Positions 11,884 to 21,007 of a stretch of 45,485 nucleotides of DNA are shown here, one piece after another (positions within the stretch are counted from its first letter, which is position 1; every line of letters starts with the position of its first letter). This stretch comes from Helochares maculicollis (lineage: Eukaryota; Arthropoda; Insecta; Coleoptera; Hydrophilidae), in NCBI GenBank assembly GCA_033557835.1, contig JAWQRO010000263.1, forward strand, positions 1 to 45,485, read 5' to 3'. Under the pieces are notes generated by a model that saw only the letters and a list, made by a program, of their open reading frames with translations, was not told where the DNA came from and did no database searches. A program made the position numbers and the translations under genes.

Positions 11884-12900
11884 ATGTTGGAACCAGTATT
11901 TGATATTGTGCAATTTGCTGTGGATTTTATCCATTGGACTCTAGTTTTGAGCTACAAATTAGGACAAGGTGTTATCTTCATCCTTAACCGAATGCTCCAG
12001 TTCGCTTCCTACCTGCTATTCAACATTATCAACATTTTGTCCGTGTTAAATGAAGATTTTGACATTTTTCTCGCAGATTTGTGCAGTAGATTGAGTGCCA
12101 TACTTGAAAGCGTTCTGAATGTTCTTTTTGCACTTACAAACAGCTGCAGTAATACTTCAAAAAGTATTCACAAGATATTTACGGAGACTTTTGAGAGCCT
12201 TTCTTTAGTTTTCAATCAAATATGGATAACTTTTAATAAATCAGCATCCTTTCTCATATTTGTAGCACAAAGCTTAAAGTATTTAATTTTTTTAATTGGA
12301 TCAGGGACTTGGTTTGCTATAACCCTGCTACCTAACGGCCTGTATTACATTGTAACCTTAATTATCTATTATGTACAAACTATTTTACTCACAACACTGA
12401 TTCTTTTGTTTAGTAAGGCTCATTTTTGTTTTGTACAAATCTATGCTTTTTTCGATGAAATTCCCGGTGAGGTCATTGCAGGTTTAATTGTTTTAATATT
12501 TAGCATTTATTACGTAGTTAAAAGATTCGTACCAATTTGTGATTATATACGACTGTTTGGGGTACATACACGCCGTCAAGGGCTAGCTGGCTGTGCCTAT
12601 ACATTCAGGAAGTTACAATTATTGGTAACAAAAATGCACAACACTTTCAGGATGCAAACAACTGATTTATCTGAAGATGAAACGGATACTAGTGAAGATG
12701 AACCAGCAGTAGGATCAAAAAATAATTGCGAAGATAGCAGATACTGTGTTGTATGTCAGGAACGTGATAAGTGTATTTTAATGTTGCCATGTAAACATGT
12801 TTGCTTGTGTAGTGAATGTAATGAAGAATTACGAATGTACAATCGAACATGCCCAATTTGCCGAAGTTACATAAAGCAATCGATGAAAGTTTTTATATGA
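11884..12900 (+). CDS. RNF26: RNF26-like membrane RING E3 ubiquitin ligase
   Basis: Single-exon protein of 338 residues. The N-terminal two thirds are very hydrophobic, with several likely membrane segments (about residues 10-50, 65-100, 125-180 and 190-215). They are followed by an acidic linker (DLSEDETDTSEDE) and a C-terminal C3HC4 RING finger with ligands C288, C291, C303, H305, C309, C312, C323 and C326. This is the architecture of RNF26, an ER membrane ubiquitin ligase that ubiquitinates SQSTM1 to hold endosomes near the nucleus and modifies STING. The human protein is about 430 residues, so this one is shorter, mainly in the membrane region. ATG at 11884 follows an A-rich leader. AATAAA lies about 45 bases after the stop, and BORCS7 converges on it from the other strand. 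Another membrane RING protein cannot be excluded without a search. Confidence 0.85.
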   Translation: MLEPVFDIVQFAVDFIHWTLVLSYKLGQGVIFILNRMLQFASYLLFNIINILSVLNEDFDIFLADLCSRLSAILESVLNVLFALTNSCSNTSKSIHKIFTETFESLSLVFNQIWITFNKSASFLIFVAQSLKYLIFLIGSGTWFAITLLPNGLYYIVTLIIYYVQTILLTTLILLFSKAHFCFVQIYAFFDEIPGEVIAGLIVLIFSIYYVVKRFVPICDYIRLFGVHTRRQGLAGCAYTFRKLQLLVTKMHNTFRMQTTDLSEDETDTSEDEPAVGSKNNCEDSRYCVVCQERDKCILMLPCKHVCLCSECNEELRMYNRTCPICRSYIKQSMKVFI

Positions 12901-13215
12901 AATCTCAAGTTTGTAAAAATTATTTCTGTATAATCTTGTAAAAAATAAAAAGCTTTATTATATGTATTTATATACTCGTATTTACCTTCAAACTTCATTA
13001 ATCTCTTTTATTATAATACAATAAATGACAAACATCGTAATTTAGTGATCTTAAATGAAACACCCAATTTATTTACTGTTTATAACTACAATTTAAAATT
13101 AATTTCTAACAGGTATATAACTTAATACATTATTAATTAAGGTAATATCACATTAGAACTAAATATTTCTGAAATTAAAGGAAATATATCGTTTTAAATT
13201 ATTATAAATATTAGA
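12901..13215. other. shared 3' intergenic region between RNF26 and BORCS7
   Basis: The two genes converge here. The plus-strand polyadenylation signal is near 12944-12949. On the minus strand, TTTATT (AATAAA reversed) at 13068-13073 can serve BORCS7. Nothing else seen. Confidence 0.6.
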
Positions 13216-13533
13216 CTATCGTTGCATGGCTCGCACTTGTTCTTTTACTTCCTCTATTTGCAGGGCTGATCTCAGCATGGAATCGTGTTGGTATCCTAAA
13301 TGAATGCATATAAGTTGTAACTTTTTCAAATTTGCTTCGCTGTTGTCAATAGCGTGCTCTTGTAACGCAAAATTCCTAGCAGAATGCATTAATATCTCAC
13401 TGCTTTTAGAACCTCTTACTACTTGTCTTGCCAAAGACGCTATGTTATTAACATTTACTTGGACACGGTCTGCTAAGCGAATTTTAGAGTCGGCAAACAA
13501 GGATCTTGCACTTGTGCTACTAGCAGAAGTCAT
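13216..13533 (-). CDS. BORCS7: BLOC-1-related complex subunit 7
   Basis: Protein of 105 residues in one exon, the usual length of BORCS7. It belongs to the BORC complex on the cytosolic face of lysosomes, which recruits the small GTPase ARL8 and kinesin to move lysosomes outward. Family-defining stretches are visible: ADRVQVNVNNIASLARQV, GSKSSEILMHSARNFALQE, an HAIDNSEANLKKL segment, and a predicted coiled-coil C-terminus (SALQIEEVKEQVRAMQR). A Ser/Ala-rich N-terminus precedes the conserved part. The ATG at 13533 is the only suitable in-frame start. The gene diverges from DARS2, with 660 bases between start codons. Confidence 0.92.
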   Translation of the reverse strand: MTSASSTSARSLFADSKIRLADRVQVNVNNIASLARQVVRGSKSSEILMHSARNFALQEHAIDNSEANLKKLQLICIHLGYQHDSMLRSALQIEEVKEQVRAMQR

Positions 13534-14193
13534 CTTTTGGGTTCTGTGTTAGGAGGTTGGTTATAATTAAATTACTTAACTGGCCTCAAGTACTAGAAAA
13601 ACTACGTATACTGTAATTTGTATGTTAGAAAATATGTAAGGACTTATTGCGTCCGAAGAATAATCCTTTTGTTTACATCTAATCTTGACATGTTTTTATG
13701 AACAGCAATGGAAATAGACAGGGAATTTCGTTTTGTTAAATTACCAACAGGGAGTTGCTTATGATGGTTAAAAGTGGCTCCACTGGGCTGCACTAAGCAA
13801 GAAGCAATTGTGTGTATGAGGAATGCGGCAAATTATTTAAAATAATAATTTTCATTCAAAATATATCTTTTAGTTATAGTCGCGGGATCTTCTCGAATTT
13901 CCACAAAAAAATTTATATTTTTCTGTAACAGTTAGAATATAGCGTCACTCAACAGTTTGAAAGAAACAACATAACATAAATTCTCACACTGTAGACTAGT
14001 GAGCAGCTAGTGAGTTCCCTTTGGTTCAATTTACTTTGATTTACTTTAAGCACCAACTAAGCTGACGAATTCAAATAAATCACCTGGTGAGAAGTAAGGT
14101 TAAGTTTCTGAAAATTTAGCTATTAATTCGATATATAAATAAGATTACTACAAATTTTGTCACATCAGTATCTTATAGTACAATCGCTAAAAA
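13534..14193. promoter_or_regulatory. divergent intergenic region BORCS7 / DARS2
   Basis: The 660 bases between the two divergently transcribed start codons must hold both promoters and leaders. No individual element can be assigned. A short open stretch on the plus strand near 13709-13765 has no family match. Confidence 0.45.
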
Positions 14194-17100
14194 ATGTTCA
14201 GAAGAATTAAAACTATACAACATTTAGTATCTAATTCTTACTTCCAAAGAAATGTGAGCTTGTCACTCCACAGCAAAAATGTATGTAATGATAATATAGA
14301 TGTTAAATTGTGTGTTTATATAATTTAATTAATTTCTAGAGGACAAAACGTTCTTCAAGTTCATTTTTGAGGAATCAATTTCCATCAAATGATGATAAAG
14401 CGACCACATCTTACTATTGCACAATAAAATCTATTCCCCAAAATGATTTAACAAGCAATAATAAATTAAGCTCTGCGAGTCAGTACACAAGCAGATCATG
14501 CACTTGCGGTGAACTGACCCTTGAGAATGTGGGACAAAAAGTTGTATTATGTGGCTGGCTTCAGTATCAACGGCTAAAAAAGTTTGTTGTGCTGAGAGAT
14601 GGATATGGCCAAACTCAGCTTATAGTGGATGAGAAAGTAAGATTTTTTGCAATAATTTGCATCAATTGATTTTAACTGAACGTGCGATCTAACGCTTCAA
14701 CAGAATTTCCCAGTTATATTGCACAACCCTAATATTGGGATGACAGGACACTTCTATTGCATTTAATATTAAGCATGTTAATCAGTTTTAATAACATTAT
14801 TAATAATTCCCACCAATACAAACTCTTAAAAACATTATTACTAAAAATTAAAATACCACCATTAAAATTTTATATAACTTACAATACCAGTTCATTATCT
14901 GATTTACCAATTCCTTTAGAAATACTGTTTGCTTAAAGTTTATCGTTAAGCTTTAATAATCTCATTAGAACTGATAAAGCATGACTCATTTAATAAAATT
15001 TTAAAATAATGTATTGTCAATATAAGTACAAATTTCATGTGTTAAATTAGGATCTAAAAATACAACAAATATTAGAAGCCCTACCATATGAATCAATAAT
15101 TCAAGTAGAGGGACAAGTTCTGCCTAGGCCTAAAGATATGGTAAACAAAGAACAATCAACTGGAGAAATTGAGGTCTCCATAAATACATTAACGGTATTG
15201 AATCCAGCTAAAGAACAGTTACCTTTCAATATAAGGGAGTTTCAAAAGGCGAAAGAAGCATTGCGAATGCAATACAGGTACCTGGATATGCGATTTCCGG
15301 AGATGCAGAGAAACATGAGAATTAGATCCAATATATTGATGCATATGCGATATTTCCTTTGTAAGAATGCTAATTTCGTTGACGTGGAAACACCAACGCT
15401 TTTTAAAGCAACGCCAGGAGTAATACATTCTACAATCATTACTATTATTTGCTTATTAAACTTATTTTGCAGGGAGCTCAAGAATTTGTTGTCCCGACCC
15501 GGTTTCCTGGCCTTTTTTATTCGCTGGTACAAAGCCCCCAACAATTTAAACAAATGCTAATGGCTGGTGCAATTGATAGGTGAGACAGTCGTCTTAGCAA
15601 TGAAAGCTTCTTAATAATGGGCTTATTAACAGATACTTTCAGATAGCAAGGTGTTATAGAGACGAAGGATCCAGACCAGATAGACAACCTGAATTTACAC
15701 AACTGGACATAGAAATGTCATTTTCTAATTGCGAAGGAGTTCAATCCCTCGTAGAAGATCTCTTGAATTATTGTTGGCCCAAATTTCTACCTCCTATACC
15801 TAAGAAATTTCCTCGCATGAAATATAAAGATGCCATGGAAATTTATGGCAGCGACAAACCTGACACCAGATATGATTTTAAGCTGCAAAACTGCACTAAT
15901 ATATTTTCTAATCATACTTCCATATCCACTGAGAATTTCGGAGCCTACTACTTAGTGTTTGATAAGCCTTTAAATGTATTACCTAAATCTTTAAAAGAAT
16001 CATTTCAAAGATTATCCCGAAAGCAAGATGTTAAATTTATACAAATGAAATTACCTAGCAAGAAAACCTGGGTTGAAAAAGTGAAGAATTTGCTTGGTAT
16101 TGATGTTGCGACACTTTTATGGGATGAACTGCATCTCCAAGAAGAGAGTATCTTATTTTTAGCTTATGGCAACAAGAAGGAAGTTGTAAGTGCAAATATA
16201 ATACTATTAGTTTCCAACTGTTAAACTACATATTTAACGTAGTTATTAGGACGTAATCTACATTTTTCCATATTTAAAAGTTGGTACTACTGACAATTCA
16301 TAAAAGACTGTGTTGGACCATTTTGATTAAAAAAAAAATTACGGTCACAATAGCACTCTTATATGTGTACAACTATGCACACTAAATTCAATACAGGTCG
16401 TCGGATCCGTCAAAATCTCAAAGTATTCTTGTCATGATTGCAAAACCATCCTTTTTTAATGTTCATTCATGTGCTTATCATGACTACCATGGAGTTCTTC
16501 CACAATGGTCTTCTCTACTGTAATTTTTCAGACTTGCTCATTTCTAACTTATTCCAACTTGGGGGCTTGCACGTATCCACCAGAAGTGCATTTCAGTTGC
16601 TGATAATTTATTTTTTTGGTTGTTCCATTTACCATACTTCTGATTACTGCCTTGTAAGTTAAATTTTTTTTTTGATATTTTTTGAATCAAAAGACTGACT
16701 AAGGCATTTTTATATATCGCTTATTTATTCTTTTTTTTTAATATTCACTTCCCATCTGCCATTGTTTTTAATCTTTATTCCTAGATACTGATATTGTTGG
16801 CATGCCTAATAATTACTTTGATATTCTTCATTTTCGTTCTAGACTTCCAAGCCCCATTCTTGATATTATTTTATTACTTTTTGAGTTATAGACTCTTCTT
16901 TATCAAGAGATATTACGATATTGTCCTGTATTCCTTAGATCTACCACGCCTTAAATTTTCTGAAGTTATTAGTGATGCACCCTGAACATAGACAAATGAA
17001 AATGTATTAATTTAATTTTAGTTACCACTACTAGGAAATATCCGCAGTAAATTTGTAGAGCATTTGGAATACAACATAAAAATAAAACGAAACACTATGG

Positions 17101-17676
17101 ACATACTATGGATAACAGATTTCCCCTTGTTTGAAGAAGGTGAAATACAAAATAAACTATATTCCGCTCACCATCCATTTACTGCCCCTCATCAAGATGA
17201 TCTTCATCTTTTGGAAACGTCACCTTTGGAGGTATACTTTTTATTACCCGAATGTTCAGCTTCACATAACGACTTTTTTTTAATTTAAATCTTTATAATA
17301 ATGATCGTATTGTAAAAATGTATTTGTTTAGGTTCGGGCCCAAGCTTACGACTTAGTATTAAACGGAAATGAAATTGGTGGTGGCTCTATTCGAATTCAT
17401 GATCCAATTCAACAGGAATATATTTTAAAACTACTTGATATTGAAAAGGACTCTATGCAGCACATGCTGGATATGCTTGGCTCTGGTTGTCCGCCTCATG
17501 GTGGGATTGCACTAGGATTAGATCGGCTTATGGCAATTCTATTGGACACTCCTTCGATAAGAGATGTGATAGCTTTCCCTAAAACTTTTGAAGGAAAGGA
17601 CCCTCTAAGTGGTGCTCCATCGCCTATTTCAAAAGCCGACAAAAAGTTATATCACATTAAAACTGTAGATAGCTAG
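14194..17676 (+). CDS. DARS2: mitochondrial aspartyl-tRNA synthetase
   Basis: Class II synthetase of the bacterial type that charges mitochondrial tRNA-Asp. Seven exons with consistent phases give 655 residues: 14194-14280, 14340-14636, 15051-15419, 15473-15579, 15633-16185, 17022-17231 and 17332-17676. Residues 1-29 form a basic presequence (MFRRIKTIQHL...). An OB-fold anticodon-binding domain follows (SCTCGELTLENVGQKVVLCG onward). The catalytic core has VDVETPTLFKATPG, motif 2 in CYRDEGSRPDRQPEF (R296, E298), the bacterial-type insert, and motif 3 GGIALGLDRLMAIL (603-606 GLDR). All introns are GT-AG. Intron 5 (16186-17021) is much the longest and carries a decayed LINE fragment on the opposite strand. 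ATTAAA near 17709 may be the polyadenylation signal. RFC2 converges from the right. Confidence 0.96.
16390..16985 (-). mobile_element. decayed non-LTR retrotransposon fragment in DARS2 intron 5
   Basis: Minus-strand translation, broken by stops and frameshifts, reads EWGLEV, then QYQYLGIKIKNNGRWEVNI (the 'YLG... DGR' block found after the palm domain of LINE reverse transcriptases), and further down RNEQV followed by KITVEKTIVEELH, which resembles the C-terminal 'RNEEVR... ERTIVDEI' segment of the same proteins. No poly(A) tail or target-site duplication could be defined. It lies antisense to the host gene. Confidence 0.65.
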
Positions 17677-17932
17677 CATTTGATATAAATATTTTGTTAC
17701 TATTGTATATTAAACTGTTTATTTATTATTTTATTGGCCCCACCTGTGATTATCAACCTAATGCAATAATGGTCGATTTAAAGTGGGTATATTTCCTGCA
17801 ATCATTATTTAGCCCATATTAAATGCTATAATTGTGTGCTGGACGGAACGGAATGAAAAAACTAGATTGGGAAACAATAAAGATGCATTTAAAAATTATA
17901 ATTTATTTTTAGGCAATTCAACATATCAAAAA

Positions 17933-19012
17933 TCATTTACAATCTTTCACTTCTTTCGCCACTGCACACATTCGTGCCAACATTCCGGACATTTGCAGTA
18001 AAGTTGTCAAGCCATCCACGATCCTCATATGTGTCAAGCCAATTTCTTTTATAAATGCCAATTTCAGCGTTTCATCAATGTCTATATTTTTACACACTTT
18101 AAATACATTTTTTATAATATCTTCTGAGGCATATCCTAAATTCCACAAATGCTCCATAACTTTATATGCCTTTCTTATATCTCCAGCTGCACAAGATTTG
18201 ATCATATCCTTAATGAGCAAAGGATGTGGCTCATCACAGACTTTAAATACATTTTCCGAGTTAACAATATCAAAGCCATTAAATGTAGACTGTAAGTTAT
18301 TTAATGCTTGCCTCATATCACCTTGTGCAGTAAAAACAATTGCTTCCAGCCCATCTTCCGTGTAGTTTACGTTTTCTCTTTTACAGACCTGTATAACTCT
18401 AGCTAGAACTTGGGCATCAGATAAGCGAGAATATCTTAAAATTGCGCATCGAGACTGAATAGCTTCTATAACTTTTTCACTGTAATTACAAGCTAAAGCA
18501 AAACGTGTTGTATTGCTGTATATTTCCATCGTACGGCGCAGAGCTTGCTGTGCTCCATCCGTCATACTGTCTACTTCATCTAAAATGATTATCTTATGCT
18601 TTCCAGGTGGTAAAGTTACTTTTTGCTGCGCAAACATTTTTACTTTATTTCGTACTGTATCAATGCCTCTGTCATTCGATGCATTTAACTCGAGGACGGC
18701 ATCTTTAAAAGCAGGCCCGAGCAAAATTTTAGCCAGGCATAATATTGTGGTTGTTTTACCTACTCCTGGGGGGCCAGCTATGATGACGTTTGGTACATTT
18801 CCTTGCTTAGCAAATATGGAGAGCCTGGCTACGGTGTCTTCGTTACCTACGATCTCCTGGAACGTCTGAGGGCGATATTTTTCTATCCATGGTAAACTGC
18901 TTTGTTTGGTAGTTTCACTTTTGGTATTCACATTGGAAACACTAGGTACAGGCGTAATCTCTTCTACTTCCATAGCTGTCGCCATTTTTACGGTTGGAAT
19001 TCTCCTAGACAA
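17933..19012 (-). CDS. RFC2: replication factor C subunit 2 (clamp loader)
   Basis: AAA+ ATPase subunit of the RFC clamp loader, which opens PCNA and loads it on primed DNA; it also serves the checkpoint 9-1-1 and CTF18 loaders. The Drosophila counterpart is called RfC4. A single exon encodes up to 359 residues. Visible motifs: LPWIEKYRPQTFQEIVGNED, Walker A GPPGVGKTT, NASNDRG, Walker B ILDEVDSMTDGAQQAL, sensor 1 ALACNYSEK, the SRC motif (QSRCAILRYSRL), and sensor 2 GDMRQALNNLQSTF. The first Met is at 19012, but the tenth codon (Met at 18985, MATAMEVEE) matches the vertebrate N-terminus better and may be the true start. Walker B is DEVD where the human protein has DEAD. The minus-strand AATAAA (plus 17902-17907) serves its 3' end. 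Confidence 0.97.
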   Translation of the reverse strand: MSRRIPTVKMATAMEVEEITPVPSVSNVNTKSETTKQSSLPWIEKYRPQTFQEIVGNEDTVARLSIFAKQGNVPNVIIAGPPGVGKTTTILCLAKILLGPAFKDAVLELNASNDRGIDTVRNKVKMFAQQKVTLPPGKHKIIILDEVDSMTDGAQQALRRTMEIYSNTTRFALACNYSEKVIEAIQSRCAILRYSRLSDAQVLARVIQVCKRENVNYTEDGLEAIVFTAQGDMRQALNNLQSTFNGFDIVNSENVFKVCDEPHPLLIKDMIKSCAAGDIRKAYKVMEHLWNLGYASEDIIKNVFKVCKNIDIDETLKLAFIKEIGLTHMRIVDGLTTLLQMSGMLARMCAVAKEVKDCK

Positions 19013-19251
19013 TTTTTAAATAGTATTTGTATAGGCCAATAATTTCAATAATTCTATAATTCTCTCCGATTCCCTCCAATTACATTGAGGTTATGTTTTC
19101 CCATTTTAGGTTAAGATAAATAGACGTTTAGAAAAGGCTATTCCTTTCTGATAAGAACAGTATCTAGTAAAATTTAGAGAGCACACGTAGTAATTCGTCA
19201 AATACAGAATATTTCTTCGTCGGTTTTGATTCGTCTCACTCATACAGAACC

Positions 19252-20122
19252 TTAGTAAATTGAAACCAACAAAAATGGAAAAATATATAGAGCAAGTTTA
19301 CAATGCCGCACCGCGTCAGAAATATAATTTGAATCCAAACTATTGCAAAAGTCGGTATAACATAGGCATTGAACAACTTGAATATATCTTCCATGGAATT
19401 TTTTGCAATGTAATTCTCCTTCATTGTAATATTCTGTGCCATTGTAGCACTTGCTCACTGATGAATAAATTTCCACGTCTCCCGTTCGTAAAATATCTAA
19501 AATCGGTGGCTCTTCTAAATAGTGCAGTTTTCTTCTAATTAGTCGTGGTTTTGACTTACCCACCCGATATGGTATTGGATAATATTCAATATCTGTTCAA
19601 CAAATAAATATTATATTATGTTCATATCTGTAATTTCCAAATCTGCAGTTATTATTTCGAATAAAGACCTTTTTAGATTGCAATATTGCATAACAAAAAT
19701 ATGTGACATGTAATATTTTCATTAATAATGGGAAAATAAGATCAACTTACAAAAAACAAACAATAGAGCAACATCAAAGACTTAAGTAATTCTCGAACAG
19801 GACTACACAAAAATTTCAGCAAAATTACGTAATTACTAATAAAACATTTATATTACCTGCAACAAATCCTAACATGCATGTTTTGGTATTAGTAGGACAA
19901 ACTGTACTGCTCCAAGTACTGTAAATGCAACGACTTCCTCTGCTGCTAAAGCATTCATAACATTGCAAACCACTACCTTAAAAAATTAATGTTCTCATAT
20001 TAAGTAAAACGTATATTCTTCAAGCTACCTCTATGACTGCACGCCAATAATATTAAGAATAACCAATTTAACATTACAATTTTTTCAATAAAATTCAATT
20101 TTGACATAAATGACAATTTCAT
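19252..20122 (-). CDS. Ly6/uPAR three-finger, GPI-anchored protein
   Basis: Three exons (20029-20122, 19857-19976, 19252-19592) join in matching phase 1 at both junctions and give 184 residues. Residues 1-31 are a signal peptide (basic start, then MLNWLFLILLACS). The mature part opens with the Ly6 hallmark LQCYECFSS (C37, C40), followed by C48, C58 and C65. The second half has C120, C134 and the closing block QCLCYTDFCNS (C147, C149, C154). After C169 comes a hydrophobic tail (LALYIFPFLLVSIY) typical of a GPI-attachment signal. The 54 residues between C65 and C120, rich in Arg, Lys and Pro, are unusually long for a three-finger fold. A sequon NGT lies at about 122. In insects such proteins act in septate junctions, ion-channel modulation and sleep; which one this is cannot be told. 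Its stop is only 239 bases upstream of the RFC2 start. Confidence 0.77.
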
Positions 20123-21007
20123 TTCAAATTTTAGAAGTTACTACTTAAAAGTCAACCATTAAAAAAATTATTTGCTAATATATTAAATTCGTTTATAATT
20201 ATAAAACAATTTATTTGAAAACAAAGTTGGAAATATAATGTCCTTGTTTAAAGTCAAGTCAAGTAAAGGAACACATTATAAAGACATACAAAATATATAT
20301 TTACAGAAATCAGTCGGCTTTTTAATAAATTTAATATTTCGAAATAAAAAAAAACACTATAGTATCTATCACAAAACAATACTGTTTCACTATTATAATG
20401 TAACAGTTCCTTAAAAATATGTTATTTGACGGAAAATGCTAGAGATTATATCTAAAAGGATTAGTTAGTTAACATCACATTGTACACATAATCATTTTTT
20501 AACACCATTTACTTTATTGAGACATTTAGAACTGGACGTTGCTTTACAGCCACCAAATAGAGTTTATTTTTTCAATTTACATTAGTTTGAATAAATATCC
20601 GTTTTCCCTAACATAATGAAAAAGGAAAATTCAAGATTTAAACTATACATGGTGGTTGTACAATATGAAAGAAATATAATAGTTAACTAAATTTAAAATA
20701 AGCCTGTATTTTTGAACAAAAGTAGTATTCAAATTTGAACTTGTACAAATTTATGCATTAATTAAAATTACTTTTATTTTCGTTTTCTTAAAAAAATAAA
20801 TCCATATTATTGGTACAAACATATTCTTGGTTCTTATTAATGTAAATAGAAAAAATCTTTTATAGTCTTAAAATGATAGACCACTTAGTACTGTTTGAAA
20901 ATTAGCAAAACAGGTACATAAAATACATTGAAGTTGCATTTGTGGCAACACATTTCCAAATTAAAATAATGTATAGAGGTATCAGCAATTCCGAAAAAAT
21001 TGAAGGT
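20123..21007. other. intergenic region between the Ly6 gene and WDR82
   Basis: AT-rich. It should hold the WDR82 3' untranslated region (several TTTATT motifs, i.e. minus-strand AATAAA, for example near 20771) and the Ly6 promoter. No gene seen. Confidence 0.55.

Noticed and set aside
13709..13765. Short open stretch starting MEIDREF between BORCS7 and DARS2
   Set aside because: Stops after 18 codons and has no usable donor; not supported.
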